Notes: a model not told the origin generated them from the letters alone. DNA of 64,000 bases from Artemia franciscana (GCF_032884065.1 NW_027062764.1:1-64000), one strand, 5' to 3'; shown: positions 36,721 to 49,345, counted from the first letter of the stretch. Translations and numbers: made by a program.

Positions 36721-37614
36721 GGGAATGGTTGGGAGAGGAGCCTCCTCATATACATCACCCCGATTTTTTTTTACCGTCACCGTCCTTTTTTTTAGATTGG
36801 GCTTTAATTAAACAAACAATTATTCAGGCAGTGATGTTTATATTTTAAGGGGAGGATTGCTTTGAAAAATAGTTCTACTTGAATATACCGCTTCCCCATT
36901 CGTATAACTATAGAAAACACAAGGAAAATAACTTAATAAGGGGCAATTTCGGTAGAAATGTGTTGTCAACTGTTATTTGCATTGCAGGAGTACCCATGAG
37001 CTGATATATGAAGCCAGTATAATCAGAAATGTTTCTCTTGAGCGAAATGCTGGGACTTTCTGTATTTCTCCCTGAACGGACCCGTTTTTAGTGTTTTATT
37101 GTCATTTTTTTCCAGGAGTAAGCCTAGTTGTGTTTTCCTAGTTGTCGCTTTGAAAAAGATTTAATATTTTACAGTTATGAAGTATAAAGGTGTCAAATAT
37201 GTTAGTTTTTGGTACTCAAAATTAGATTAAAAATATTGAGTTAAAATTTCTATGTGATTTTCTTAGTCTTAGTTTTAATATTTTATGCTGAGTTTAAGAA
37301 ACTGCTTGGTAATACGTTATTTTTATAAACCCCGAGTCTAAAGGCATTGGTGTTTGTACACTGAGTCTAAAATATTTTGGTTTTTGATAACCAAGTTCAA
37401 AAACGTCGATATTGTTAAAAAATATCCGTCCAACGCTTTGGCATTGCTCAACAGAACTGAGTGTGGGGAGTTTATAACTTAGTTTTTGTAAATAGGCTAT
37501 TATTTTTAGTATTTTTTGTAATTATTTACTTTTTTCATATTTATATATACTTTTAGTTTGATTGACATACTCTGTCCATTGACCTTAGAAAAAATTCTAG
37601 TCTCTAAGTTTCAT
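36721..37614. other. no gene recognised
   Basis: AT-rich DNA; nothing identifiable. Confidence 0.5.
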
Positions 37615-38210
37615 GAAATAAAGAAAAAACTAGTTTTCAGCTGAAAATAAGGAGCAACATTAAAACTTAGAACGAACAGATATTATTACGTATATGAAGG
37701 GTTTGCCCCCTCCTCAACACTTTGCTCTTTACGCTACAGTTTTTCGCCATTTAAAAAAAAAAAAGTTACTTATTGCTCTAATTAATTGACCCTTCTGTTT
37801 CAGGAGTCGTTTTTAAAGAATCCGGACAAAATTTAAACTTTTAGTGTAAAGAGCGAGGTGTTGAGGAGGGAGTAACCCCCCTCATATACGTAATTTCTCA
37901 TATAAGTAATTTTTGTTTGTTTGATGCTTTAATGTTGCTCCTTACTTTCAGTTGAAAAAACTCGTTTTTTTTGTTTAACTTCTGACCACTTTTAAGTAAC
38001 GCCAGGATACCAGGCTCCACCTCCACGGAAGAATCCTCTCCCCATAGAAATCTTTAAAGTTTCAAAAGTACTAAAAAACTTCAGCATAATGTGTTTTAGA
38101 GGAGTAACCCCCTCATATACGTAATAATTTTAATAATTGCTCCTTACCTTCAGTTGAATAAACTTTTTTTTATTATTTAATTACTGATCGTTTTTCAAAT
38201 AATTCCAGGA
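37615..38210. repeat. R1 foldback copy plus flanking module
   Basis: Left arm 37625-37740 (CTGAAAATAAGGAGCAACAT) and inverted right arm 37850-37968 (GTAAAGAGCGAGGTGTTGAG ... TCCTTACTTTCAGTTG), then a partial module with CACCTCCACGGAAGAATCC that recurs at 43255-43280. Confidence 0.75.
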
Positions 38211-38960
38211 AATATGGCTACTCCTCCAAGGAGAAATCCATTTTTTCGAAAGATTTATTCTCTAGACAGTTCAATCCTGGTGAAATTTACCCTGGACATT
38301 TACCTTTAAAATCTCCACGCGTAAAATGTACTCGGCAATGAAAGGCAGAACATAAGAGTAATTTTGTATAAGAATTCAAGCAAATTCCTCCAGTGTAAAA
38401 TTTTATCTGAAAAATTCGCCCTCTGGAAACTTCCCTCCCCGGTGAAAATCACCCCTCTCAAAAATACCACCAGCAGATAACCCCCCCCTCCCCCCAAAAA
38501 TGTTTGAATACTTCCCAATAACAAATACTATTCGTAAACAATGGGCTAATTTTGTAAATTAGACATTTCTCCAAGAGCTGTGGGAGGAACGTGATATTCC
38601 CCGAGGTATACTTTTTTGGTCTGTCAACTATGCTATACAAAATGACTCAAAATTTTGATTACACAATTTTGAGAAAAAGGGCGAGGAAGAGGGCCTAGTT
38701 GCCCTGTAATTTTTTTTGTTTTCTTACTAAGGGCGCTAGAACTTTTAATTTTTGTTCCAAAGAGCTCTCTCACGATATACGAGAATTACTGGGTCTATAC
38801 GGGGGCAGTCAAGGAGGGCAGTTCTTCCCCCCCAAGAAAAAAATTGGGGAAAAATTATTATATAGGCTATCCCATGAAAATGCTAAAGACTCGCCCCTGA
38901 CTGGATCTCCTTTTAAAATCCTTAGATTTATGTATGTTTATTCCGTTATTTAAAATTGTA
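38211..38960. repeat. R1 body-like fragment, no gene
   Basis: Contains AATACTTCCCAATAACA, GAGAAAAAGGGCGAGGAAG, GCCTAGTTGCCCT and GGGCGCTAGAACTTTTAATT, which parallel the R1 body near 45360-45450 and 45950-46200. Confidence 0.6.
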
Positions 38961-41100
38961 AATATACTAGTAGAATAGAAGACTAATTTTACTGGCACTC
39001 TCAAAATCCTTAGTTTTTACAAATTCCTATTTTTTCTTCTTTTTTTTGTCGGTCTTTACCCTTCAAATGTTGTCCCTTCCCTTTCAGTAAGTATTTTAAC
39101 GTTCGAAAAAAAATGCGCCGTTACACTATATTTTTTTTCTAGATTGAGAGACGTAAGCTTAGATGTCACAATTCCATCAGAGGAACTAGCAACAGCACCC
39201 TAGCCTGTGGCGTCGAATCATGCTTCTGTCCTTCCGAGTATAACGATGCTTCATGTTAGGTAATGAGCTGAAATCGCAAAAATATATTTTTATATTTTGG
39301 GGGACAGGCAGATATTAATTTTGAGTACACTAATTACAAATAGAGGGCTAAGATTGTGATTCTGGACGTGCCTTTGCCTGAAGCCTCCTGGACAAGGGCC
39401 GACAGTTATTCAAACAGACCATTTTAAAACAGAAGCTTCATAGTACGTTGGTCACTTGTTAATATTAGAATCCTTCACAAATTCTGGTCTAAGCAGTTAA
39501 AAATTTAAGGATTACTAAATACATCTTAAGAAAATATTTTTTGAGTATCCAAATTCCAAAAATTGAGATTCAAGTTCTTCCTTTAAGGCTTAGGTTGAAT
39601 CTACCACACAAAAGAAATCGATAACCCAAAACATTGGTGCATTTCCCAGTAGTACTTAGGAGGTTTTGAAATCAACAAAATAATAACTTAAAAGAATATG
39701 GCACCAGACACCTTAGTAAGGTGTAACTTTCATTTTAAAATTTAATTGTGTTTGGTAATTAAGTGATAGTTAATGTTTCAATTTTTACGGACGAAAAGCG
39801 TTTTCAAGTTCAACTAATTAGCTTTGGTCATCTATTTTCACAGTTCAACGTGGCAACACTGACGAAAATCTGATAGTGGTCTAAAATCTCCATAGTTTTG
39901 AAATAGCCAAATGTTAGAAAATTGTGTTTCTCAGGTGTGAATAGACCTATGATGGTTCCAGAGGACATGTTTATTTTGGTGTTCTTGGTACTTTAAGGTC
40001 AAAATATCTCATCCAAAATTATTAGCATAAGAATATTTGCATAATTTGGGAACAAGAAGGAAAAGGTCCAGAAAATGGGGGAGTAATTTCGATGGCAAGT
40101 ATGCCATCAAATTCAGAATTTAGAATTACCTTTCGCCCGGGGTTTCTAGTTTTAATACACAAAAACATGAAAGACTGCATTTGCGGCAAGAAGGTGGTTA
40201 CAGATCCATGTTTATTAATTTGTTATTGCTGTTGTTCCCAGGAGGCTGTTATGAGCTAGTGGTAATAAAATATTAGGAGATGGCTCATTCGACCAAAATT
40301 TGAACCTCATGTGCCCTTTTTAAGCAGCCAGAAGAGATTGTGCCACAGCAAAGAGGCGATTTCCACCATTTTTTGGTAGAAACTGATTGTTTTGGCCAAT
40401 TAGGACAAAGGTTGATTTAAAGGAAATTCAAAGCATTGATTTAAAGCTATGTAATTTTCATCCTAATTTTCACTTGTCTCTTTATGCATGTAGTCAGTTC
40501 CGCAAAATGCGCAGAACACATGTATAGTCTTACTAAAAAAAAGAGAAAGGATGCGGCACTAAACCCTTAAGGTCCGAACCAGCGGTGCTGATCTCCGTCT
40601 CAAGGCCCTTCAGCCAGGAAGTGCAATAGGGGGATGAGGGCCAGCCATCCGGTGCTTTTGCACACCCTTCCAAGCCGCCAAGTTCAACCAATCTGACGAT
40701 TAAAAATTGAGCTTGGCTAATAAAGTATATAGAATTAATCCAAAGGGGGAAAACTTAGGTTGTTATTTAAATTAAAGAAAAAAACCCTTCATCAAACCTA
40801 CATGGGAATGAACATTAAACAAGTGTATAAAGAAAGTTTTCAAAAAAGGAAAAAGAGCAAAGCAACAATGAACTCATTTTCTTCTTTTTATAGAAATCTT
40901 TTTTCCTAGATTAGAAAAATATATTGTCATAATTTAGCCTTAAACCTATGTCCTTTTAGTCCACATTAGGAGATTGGCTGTAGAGAAATCGAAATCAAGC
41001 TTAACGATAAGCAAGAAAATATGTTGGACAGGTCTTGTTTTCAACGGCCTGAAACAGAAGCCAGGAGTTGACCTTAAAATGAATTTGCTCAAAATCCTAT
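38961..41100. other. no gene recognised; one GC-richer island
   Basis: AT-rich DNA apart from about 40545-40710, which is GC-richer (GGATGCGGCACTAAACCC, CGGTGCTTTTGCACACCC) and looks like a fragment of an element or an RNA-derived repeat. I cannot name it. Confidence 0.4.
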
Positions 41101-41105
41101 CCTCA

Positions 41106-41250
41106 CCAATGGGTTTTTACTGGTATGTCTTCTGGAGAATTATGAAATGTTTTCCGCTTTAAAATGAGTGGGCCTCATACTGCAAATGACTGGCCGATTT
41201 AAGAACAGGCATATACAAATATGACGAAAAAATTCTTTATAAAAATAAAT
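41106..41250 (+). repeat. ~145-bp repeat shared with the 8.65-kb duplicated unit
   Basis: CCAATGGGTTTTTACTGGTA through GACGAAAAAATTCTTTATAA recurs at about 49858-50003 and 58517-58662 with few changes. Confidence 0.85.
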
Positions 41251-41805
41251 GAAATAACCATAGAGTCCAAACACATGTTATATAAAAAAAATATAGCTTT
41301 TAAGGAAAATCTAAATTACATCAATTTTAAGCAAATATTGAAAATAATTTTGCTTTTTAAAGTAAATCTATTACAATATCTGGCCTGGAAACTTAGATTC
41401 ATCCCAAAAATCTGTCTATTCAAGAACGGGTTGTCGATGTTTTAGTACGCACATGACCTAGTGCTATCTATATTCTGCGTACAATAAATAAAGACATGGA
41501 GCATCTAGTAATGATCATGTCATTGGATGTCATTTGATGGTGATTGTATCTAAACAAGCAAAAACAGTAGGGTGTTGAGGTTTATTTCCACTTATCTAAG
41601 CATTTCCACCGCCTACAGTGAATCCAAATCTTTGAACTTTCGCAAACTAAAGCGACCTGGGATGCCACGACTACAAAAAAAGAAGAAAAAATAAACAAGA
41701 TTATGTTATCACACATTCAGGAAAACACTAAACACGCGAAATTCCGCATATATCAAGATGTATATCGGAAACAATAAAACGCATTTTGAGCATGTTCATC
41801 GTCAA
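41251..41805. other. no gene recognised
   Basis: AT-rich DNA; short frames only. Confidence 0.5.
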
Positions 41806-42480
41806 AAGGACGCATCAGCAATATCTAAGGACGGCTGAGGGGATTAACTTAAAACTTTCAGGGCATGTTGAAGTCCTATTGGAAGGAAACCAGCCTTTCT
41901 TGCCCTTTTTAGATACTCCCTTCGCTCATGACTGATCGAAAAAGTGATTTTGTTACAAACAGTCAAAATGAGTAGTAACTATGCATCCAAGAATGCTATG
42001 CCCACCCTCAAAGTCCCTAGGGTAAGGGTTGTCAATTATAAAATTTGCCCTTTTTACATGTATGATTTATCTGAGTTTACGCTATAATCTTTGCACGATT
42101 CACTAACAAGGTATCATGAGACGGTATGCACTGCCATGTCATTGAAATGGCTTATCTACAATATCTTGGGAACGGCAGAGGGTATCAAGTTGAAACTTCC
42201 AAGGAGTGTTGACAGGAGAAGGGAGAATAATCTTACCTTGAATTTGGATTTGAGGGGAGGAGACAGAGGTAAATTGGAATAGACTATGTGTAACCATATT
42301 ATCAAAATAGTATATAATGCAATATCTAGGCAATGACTCATGGGACTTTGTAGAAACTTTCAAATTTCTACTGTTTCTGAATAAGGTAATGATTAGGATA
42401 GAATAACTCAATATTAAGTAATTAGTTATTGATATGGTAAGGGGTATAAAACTACTCGTTAGACCAGTAGTGTATCGAAA
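41806..42480 (-). repeat. R2 units, inverted
   Basis: CTACAATATCTTGGGAACGG, TATCAAGTTGAAACTTCC and GAATTTGGATTTGAGGGGAG are R2 landmarks on the opposite strand to 31590-32872. The block 42180-42380 closely matches 44213-44410. Confidence 0.7.
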
Positions 42481-43115
42481 ATTCATTTCTTATCAAAAAA
42501 TAGGGTAGCCGAGGTCATTCTGAAACAGGCAAAAGTGCTTAGCCGTTCAAAGGCGGGGGGGGGGAGGGTTGACTGACATAGGTTACAGAGGGGGATGCCA
42601 CCTTTGAGAATATTTTTCACTTTAATACGGTTGTTATTGCTTACATTTGAGATGGGAATGGGCGATGTAAATAATTTTACCCCGTCACCATAAAGCCTAT
42701 GCTTTTAATTCTCACTTTTTTTCACATAAGGGACACTTGTATGCTAAAAGGCCCATTGATATTAATGGAGGCCTACCCCTAGATTTTACGTTTACCCTAG
42801 ATACTGTAGAATTTTTTTTATTGGAAAATGATTTTAATTGTGTTTCCATTGAAAAATGAAAACAATGGCAAATTCCCCCCCCCCCCCAATTCGGGAGAGG
42901 GGACTTTTACTTTTGAATTTAAAAAAAGGGAATAGTTTTGGGAAATGTCAAAGTCATGGCCAAATGTAGAAAAAAGCCAGATTGTCCAATTAAGACAGAT
43001 TGTCCAATTAAGTGGGCAACCCAGTCAAGGTTAATTTTACCCCTTTGATTGCCGTTGTTACTGTCTCAAAAACAAGCGAGATATTTGATGACAACAAATA
43101 TCACTAAAAATCTAA
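42481..43115. other. no gene recognised
   Basis: G-run at 42556, C-run near 42878, and a short tandem duplication (AGATTGTCCAATTAAG) near 42972-43012. No gene. Confidence 0.5.
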
Positions 43116-43616
43116 AATGAAAATAATGAACAACAAAATCTGCAAAGTTTCAAAAGTACTAAAAAACTTTAATGTTGCTCCTTACTTTCATTTGAAAAAA
43201 ACTTGTCTTGTTGTTTAACTTCTGAATATTTTCAAATAACGCTAGTATACCTGGTTTCACCTCCACGGAAGAATCTCCCTCCCCAGAGAAATCTATAAAG
43301 TTTCAAAAGTACTAGAAAACTACCTTAATATGTTTTAGAGGAGTAACCCCCCTCATATACGCAATAATTTCTGTTCGATTTAAGTTTTAATGTTGCTCCT
43401 TACCTTCAGTTGAAATTTTTTTTTATTTAATTACTGATCGTTTTTTACGATTTTTTTCTCTAGGGTTTCAAACCCTAGAGAATCCAACTTTTTCTTTGTT
43501 TAATGAAAGGGAAGAATAATGCTCAAACTTAGATGAAGTTTGTTTTTGTCAGTTGAAATTAAAGAGCGAAATTGAGAATAAAACGAACAGAATTTGTTCC
43601 GTAGATGAGGGAGACT
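43116..43616. repeat. R1 arms and module, second copy of 37950-38210 layout
   Basis: Follows 37960-38210 in order: CTTTCATTTGAAAAAAACTT, CACCTCCACGGAAGAATC, AAGTTTCAAAAGTACTAGAA, GAGGAGTAACCCCC, then GAAATTAAAGAGCGAAATTG. Confidence 0.7.
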
Positions 43617-44030
43617 GTCATCAACCCCACTCCTTATGGTAAATTTTTTAACCGAAAAGAAATGGGTTCATGCACAAGGAAGACTATTCCCTACCCCAAC
43701 TCCCAAGTTTTTATGCTAAAGCCTGAATTTTCGTCAAAATTGCCTCAGAACCACTGCTCAAACAAAGGGTAATTAAAGTGGGAAAAAGGTGATTTTCATA
43801 ATAACTGAAGACTGGAAAATCTTTTTAATGCGGGTTTCTTTTAGCACATACAAGTTATGATTCAAATGGTTTAATAGGCAATGGTTAAGTCAAACACTTG
43901 TAATTATCTGTTAAATCCGTTTGTATCGCTCATAAATGCTTTCAGTAAAGAGCTATAAAACTTTAGTGCAAAAACAAGGAAGTGATAGGGAAGAAGGTCC
44001 TGTTTTTCATGCACAGAATAATGTAATGAA
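43617..44030 (+). repeat. dispersed direct repeat, second copy
   Basis: Second copy of 36270-36720. Confidence 0.85.
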
Positions 44031-44164
44031 AAGTAATGGAAAGAATTCATAAAAGAATTCATTACACAGAGTAATGAAAAGGAAGAGGAACGATAGGGCT
44101 AATTCTTGTTGTGTTGTGAGGGGGCTAAAACTATTTTATATCCCATCCACCTGAACCTTTTTTC

Positions 44165-44420
44165 TAATTTCTTTCTTTCTATCTAAATTATCTTTGGAAC
44201 GGGTTAGGGTATCAAGTTGAAACTTTCAGGGAGTGTTGGCAGGAGATGGGAGAACAATCTTACTTTGAATTTGGATTTGAGGGGAGGAGACAGAGTTAAA
44301 TTGAAATAAACTATGTGCAACCATGTTATCAAAATAGTATATAAAACAATATCTAGGGAATGACTCATGGGACTTAGTAGAAACTTTCATATTTCTATTG
44401 TTTCTGAAGAAGGATCAGAT
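44165..44420 (-). repeat. R2 unit, inverted
   Basis: Parallel to 42160-42390 (TATCAAGTTGAAACTTTCAG, GACTCATGGGACTTAGTAG). Confidence 0.75.
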
Positions 44421-44922
44421 GTGTTATTTTCATTAAAGTTGTATGATATGTAGGGGGTGTTTCCCCCTTATTTTCGAAAAAAGGTAAATTTTCTTAGGCT
44501 CTTGACTTTTGATGGGTAGGACTAAACTTGATGAAACTTAAATATTACAAAATCAGTATAAAAATCCGATTCTTTTGATGTATCTATTGGTATTAAAATT
44601 CAGTTTTACGAGTTTTGGTTAGTTTTAAGCAGGGTCGCTTCTTACTTAAAATTCGTTACCATGAACTGTTCGATAATAATACAATGTACTAAAGCGTATC
44701 GACGGGAAAATTTAATGGTTTGAATCCCCAAAATCTTTGTCCAACTCGAATTATGTAGTAAAATGCATTTAAACAAATTTTTTATATGTTTTAAAATTAC
44801 TTGTTTTTGTAAATACCCCCCCGAACTAAAATCCTAGATACGGCCATCGTCATGCATCACCGTATCAAAATTAAGCCAGATAAAAATAAATTAGATTCCC
44901 TGCTTAGAATCTAGTCTTTAGG
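44421..44922. repeat. R1 end fragment and unassigned DNA
   Basis: 44440-44672 matches the R1 end (GGGTGTTTCCCCCTTATTTT, TTGATGGGTAGGACTAAACT, ACCATGAACTGTTCGAT). The remainder is AT-rich and unassigned. Confidence 0.65.
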
Positions 44923-45252
44923 TAGAAATTAAATAAAAAAAAAACAAGTTTTTTTTAACTGAAAGTAAGGAGCGACATTAAAACTTAAAACGAACAGAAA
45001 TTACTTCGTATATGAAAGAGGCTGCTTCCTCATCAACGCCCCACTCTTTACGCTAAAGTTTGACTCAAGTTTGACTAAAAGTTTGTCTATCAATTCTTCT
45101 TTTCAAAACAGTAAAAAACTTTAGCGTAAAGAGCGGGGCGTTGATGAGGAAGCAGCCTCTTTCATATACGAAGTAATTTCTGTTCGTTTTAAGTTTTAAT
45201 GACGCTCCTTACTTTCAGCTAAAAAAACTTGTCTTTTATTATTTAATTTCTG
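44923..45252. mobile_element. R1 foldback element, best copy (330 bp)
   Basis: Two ~140-bp arms (44923-45062 and 45113-45252) pair almost perfectly: AGAAATTAAATAA, ACTGAAAGTAAGGAGCGAC, AACTTAAAACGAACAGAAAT, GTATATGAAAGAGGCTGCTT and CTCTTTACGCTAAAGTTT each recur inverted. The loop is about 50 bp. This is a classic foldback/MITE structure, and fragments of it are scattered through most of 16.8-58.9 kb. Confidence 0.9.
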
Positions 45253-45279
45253 AACGTTTTTCAATCAATGCATGTTTTG

Positions 45280-46656
45280 ATTTTGGCTCTCCGCAGAGGA
45301 ATAATTAAAACGAAATTTGCATTTTTTTTTTTTTGCTAAATGGCTTTCTCATAATTTTGATCGAATGATTTTGAGAAAAAAAGAGCGAGGGAGGAAGCCT
45401 AGTTGCCCTCCGAATTTTTGGTTAATTAAAAAGGCAGCTAGAACTTTTAATTTTTTACGAATATTTTTATTAGTAAGAGATTTACGTAACTTATAAATTA
45501 GCTTACGTAAAGAACTTTTGTATTCTCATATTTTTATTACATATATGAGGGGGTTCGCCCCCTTGTCAGATCCTCGCTCTTTACACTAAAGCTTAAATTT
45601 TGTCCCAATTCATTAAGAATGACCCCAGAATCACAAAAGCCGTAGAATAAATAGTTGAAATTACTAAAAATATTTTAACGTAAAGAGCGAGGTATTAGGA
45701 GGAGGTGAGCCCCTCAAATGGGTAATAATTTCTGTTTGTTTTAAGTTTTAATGCTGTTCCTTACTTCCAGCTGAAAGTACTTTTTCATATTAATTTTTTC
45801 ATTGTGTTTTTAAATAATGCTAGTAAATCCTGCACTCCCTTCATGGAGATTTTCATCCCCCATGACAAATTATCGATGGAAAGTTCCCCCAGCATATCCC
45901 CCTCTTCTCAACCCCTCCCCCAACCAAAAAAATCCTCCTGAAAACGCCTGTACACTTCCCAATAACCATTGCTATATGTAAGCATTGGTCAAAGTTTGTA
46001 ACTTGTTGCCCCTCCCATGGGGACTGTGGGGGAGTAAGTCGTCCCTAAAGACATAGTTATAAGGTTTTTCGACTACGCTGAATAAAATGGCTATCTCAGA
46101 ATTTTGATTCGTTGACTTTGGTAAAATAATTAGCGTGGGAGGGGGCCTAGGTGCCCTCCAATTTTTTTGGTCACTTAAAAAGGGCACTAGAACTTTTCAT
46201 TTCCGTTAGAATGAGCCCTCTTGCAACATTCTAGGACAACTGGGTCGATACGATCACCCCTGGGAAAAAGAAAAAAACAACAAAAAAACAAATAAACACG
46301 CATCCGTGATCTGCCTTCTGGCAAAAAATACAAAATTCCACATTTTTGTTGATAGGAGCTTGAAACTTCTACAGTAGGGTTCTCTGATACCCTGAATCTG
46401 ATGGTGTGATTTTTGTTAAGATTCTATGACTTTTAGGGGGCGTTTCCCCCTATTTTCTAAAATAACGCAAATTTTCTCAGGCTCGTAACTTTTGATGGGT
46501 AAAACTAAACTTGATGAAACTTATATATTTAAAATCAGCATTAAAATGCGATTCTTTTGATGTAGGTATTGGTATCAAAATTCCATTTTTTAGAGTTTTG
46601 GTTACTGTTGAGCCGGGTCGCTCCTTACTACAGTTCGTTACCACGAACTGTTTGAT
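45280..46656 (+). repeat. R1 long-form repeat, left half of inverted pair
   Basis: A foldback-type arm (GTAAAGAGCGAGGTATTAGG, ~45681) is followed by the R1 body through to the end GTTACCACGAACTGTTTGAT at 46637-46656. No open frame shows protein resemblance. Confidence 0.75.
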
Positions 46657-46685
46657 ATGCAAGAATATATCAGTGCTAGATTCTC

Positions 46686-47790
46686 GTTATTCTTCTTATC
46701 AAACAGTTCCTCGTAACGAATTGTCAGTGAGGAGTGATTAGGCTCAATATTAACCAAAACTCTAAGAAATAAGGGCCTTAATTACAATAGCTACATCAAA
46801 AGATTGAACTTCAATGATTACTCAATAAGTAAAACTCATCAAGCATAATTTTACTCTTCAAAACTTACTAGTCTGAGAGAATTTGTCCAATTTTTGAAAA
46901 AAGAGGGAAACAGTCTTAAACTTCAAGTGATTTTGATGAAAATCACTCCATCATACTTTAGGAGAACTCTACTGTAGATGTTTAAAGCTCCTTTATACAA
47001 AATGTGGACGCGCACTTTATTTGCAAGAAGAAAGATCCGAAATTCATGTTTATTTGTTGTTGTTTGTTTCTTCACAGGCGTGATCGTATCCAACCAGTAA
47101 TCTTAGATGACTTGAAGAGGGCTCATTTAATTGAAAATCAGAAATTCTAGTGTCCTTTTTAAGCGACCAAAAATACTGGTGGGCAACTAATGTCCCTTCG
47201 ATACTTATTTTTCCCATATTTCACCTGATTAAAATTTTGAGATCGTTATTTTGTTCAGTTAATAACTACTATATAATAATTATGTCTTTGAGGATGACTT
47301 GACCCCCAGAGTCCCCGGGAGAAGGGATGAAGGCTATGAACTCTACCCACTGTTTATATTATTAGTTATTGGTAAGTATACAGTCGTTCTTTCGGAAGGG
47401 CATAGCTCTGGGGAAGAGAAATCTCCTTGGGAAGAGAGCCGTATTTCCATGCATTATCTAAAAAACGATCATAAATGAAATAAGAAGTTCGTTTTACTGA
47501 AAGTAAGGAGGAACATTAAAATAAACACAAATCATTACGTATGTGAAGAGTATTAACTTCTCCTCAATACCTCATTCCTTACACTAATGTCTGTTTTAGA
47601 AAAAAAAAATATTTTGATTAAATGACCCCTGTATTTCAGGCGTTGTTCGTAAATATTTGGTACAAAACGTCAAAATTTAGCGTAAAATGCGAGATATTAA
47701 AGGGAGGACAACTCCCCTCACATAAGTAATAATTTCTGTTCATTTTAAGTTTTAGTGTTACTCCTTACTTTTACTTGATATTTTTTTATT
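46686..47790 (-). repeat. R1 long-form repeat, right half of inverted pair
   Basis: Starts ATCAAACAGTTCCTCGTAAC, the inverse of the left half's end, and runs back through the body on the minus strand to another foldback module (47490-47790). About 30-45 bp separates the two halves. The match is imperfect, so the pair is old. Confidence 0.7.
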
Positions 47791-47803
47791 TAATATTACT
47801 GAG

Positions 47804-49084
47804 GGTGGCTTTAATCCTGTATTAATCCTGTTTTTAATTATTGATAGTTTCCTCTTCACCATTTAAGTGTTTATCGTTAATAATTGTTAGAGTAGAAAGG
47901 ACAGCGAGAACTGAAGCTGATTGTTTAATTAAACTAAGGGGGCAACTGCCTCTCCCCTCCACCTTGACCCAAAATTGCTGCTGAACCTACCTAATTAAAT
48001 ATATTAAAAAATAGGACGATTTTTGTCGTAATCGCGGGTATCGGTAATCTCAAGTAATTTCTTATACATTAGGTTATATTTGGCGTACAAAATGTTGGAA
48101 AAAATGGCTATCTAAAACAATAAAATAATAATATTTACTTTCGGGAGACGAGACATGTCGCGAGACATCAATCCATTTAAGTTGTGCATAAAAAAAAGAA
48201 CTAACAATTCCGGAGGCCTGTATTTGCAGTAACAACTCTTTAGGCTGTATTTGCAAGACTTTGCCGTTTGTACACATAGAAAAACAGAATCAATTTTCAT
48301 TAAACCGTCATTTAAGACTCAAGTACAGGGAAGGCTGATTATGTTCAAGGATCGAAAACTTGACTAACCATTGAAAATTTAAGACAAATTATGTCTATAT
48401 TAGAAGTTTGTTGAGTGGTCAGAGCCTAAAGGCACTTAGTTACACGTTTACCTTTATTTTGACCTTTATTGACTGAATTTCAAATGTAAACTGATGCAGT
48501 TTGAACTTTTTTGACAGTAAAAACGTATTTAATCTTTCACTCCCCGAATTGAAATCGCTCGTATTGAGTTTAGTTCTAGGAAAACTGGGGTTTGATCTTA
48601 CTTTCTTTGACTATAATGGGAGAAACGTTGAGATGGCTAGGGCGCGTTCCAGGAGTTAAGGATGACTGCAAGTAAAAGATTGTTCCTTTGGGACAACCGT
48701 CTAGGGCTGAATGAAAAGTATGTCGTCTTTGGTTGGGATGGGAGGATGTCCTCCTTATTATTCAATAAGGATGTCCTTCTTATTGTATAGTCAGTAAGTC
48801 TCCAATTCACATACAAGAGTATACGTTATATTTCGTTACACCTTATGTCCCAAAGGCTATTCTGCCAGTTATAAGGAAGTCGTCTCTGCCAAAAAAAGAA
48901 AACAAAAGACCACAGTCTAGAACTATTTATCAAAATTACGAGGTTTCTATAAAACAAAATAAATATTGTTTGTCTTTTTGCTCCTTTTTTATAATTTGGC
49001 ATAGTAATAGACTGAATATCACTGAATCAAATTGATGCATGGACATATTAACATGATTTTATATTTCGTTTTTCAATATTTTAG
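47804..49084. other. no gene recognised (duplicated)
   Basis: AT-rich DNA present in both copies. The small minus-strand frames near 48074-48300 have no recognisable relative. Confidence 0.5.
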
Positions 49085-49345
49085 GCGGCACTGTTTTGCC
49101 TTATTATTATCCTAATTTTACCCATCCTTTTGCTCATCACCCATTTAACTACCCTAGATACCCTAGTATTAATCCTACCAAGACCCTTGCATCTGAATTT
49201 AGCCCTTCATTCCCTTCAAAACAGTTCAACTACGGCGCATATGCTACCCCATGGACACCAAATACAGGCTTCATAGTCAAGCAGCAGTTAGTACTCCTCC
49301 ATCAACTCTTGCAGTGCCACACTACCAGGATTAAGAAGCACAGTG
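49085..49345 (+). CDS. candidate exon, Pro/Tyr/Phe-rich peptide (uncertain)
   Basis: A pyrimidine-rich stretch ending TTTTCAATATTTTAG at 49084 looks like a splice acceptor. The frame after it reads LPYYYPNFTHPFAHHPFNYP, then INPTKTLASEFSPSFPSKQF and YGAYATPWTPNTGF, with low-complexity aromatic/proline character. In another frame the next stretch reads AAVSTPPSTLAVPHYQD to a stop at about 49338, so a frameshift near 49270 is possible. No ATG start; TTG at 49096 is not a credible start. No family recognised. Duplicated without change at 57738-57998. It could be the last exon of a broken gene or chance. Confidence 0.3.

Noticed and set aside
48074-48300. Duplicated 62-67-codon minus-strand frames
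   Set aside because: Conservation is explained by the recent segmental duplication, and the composition is not protein-like.
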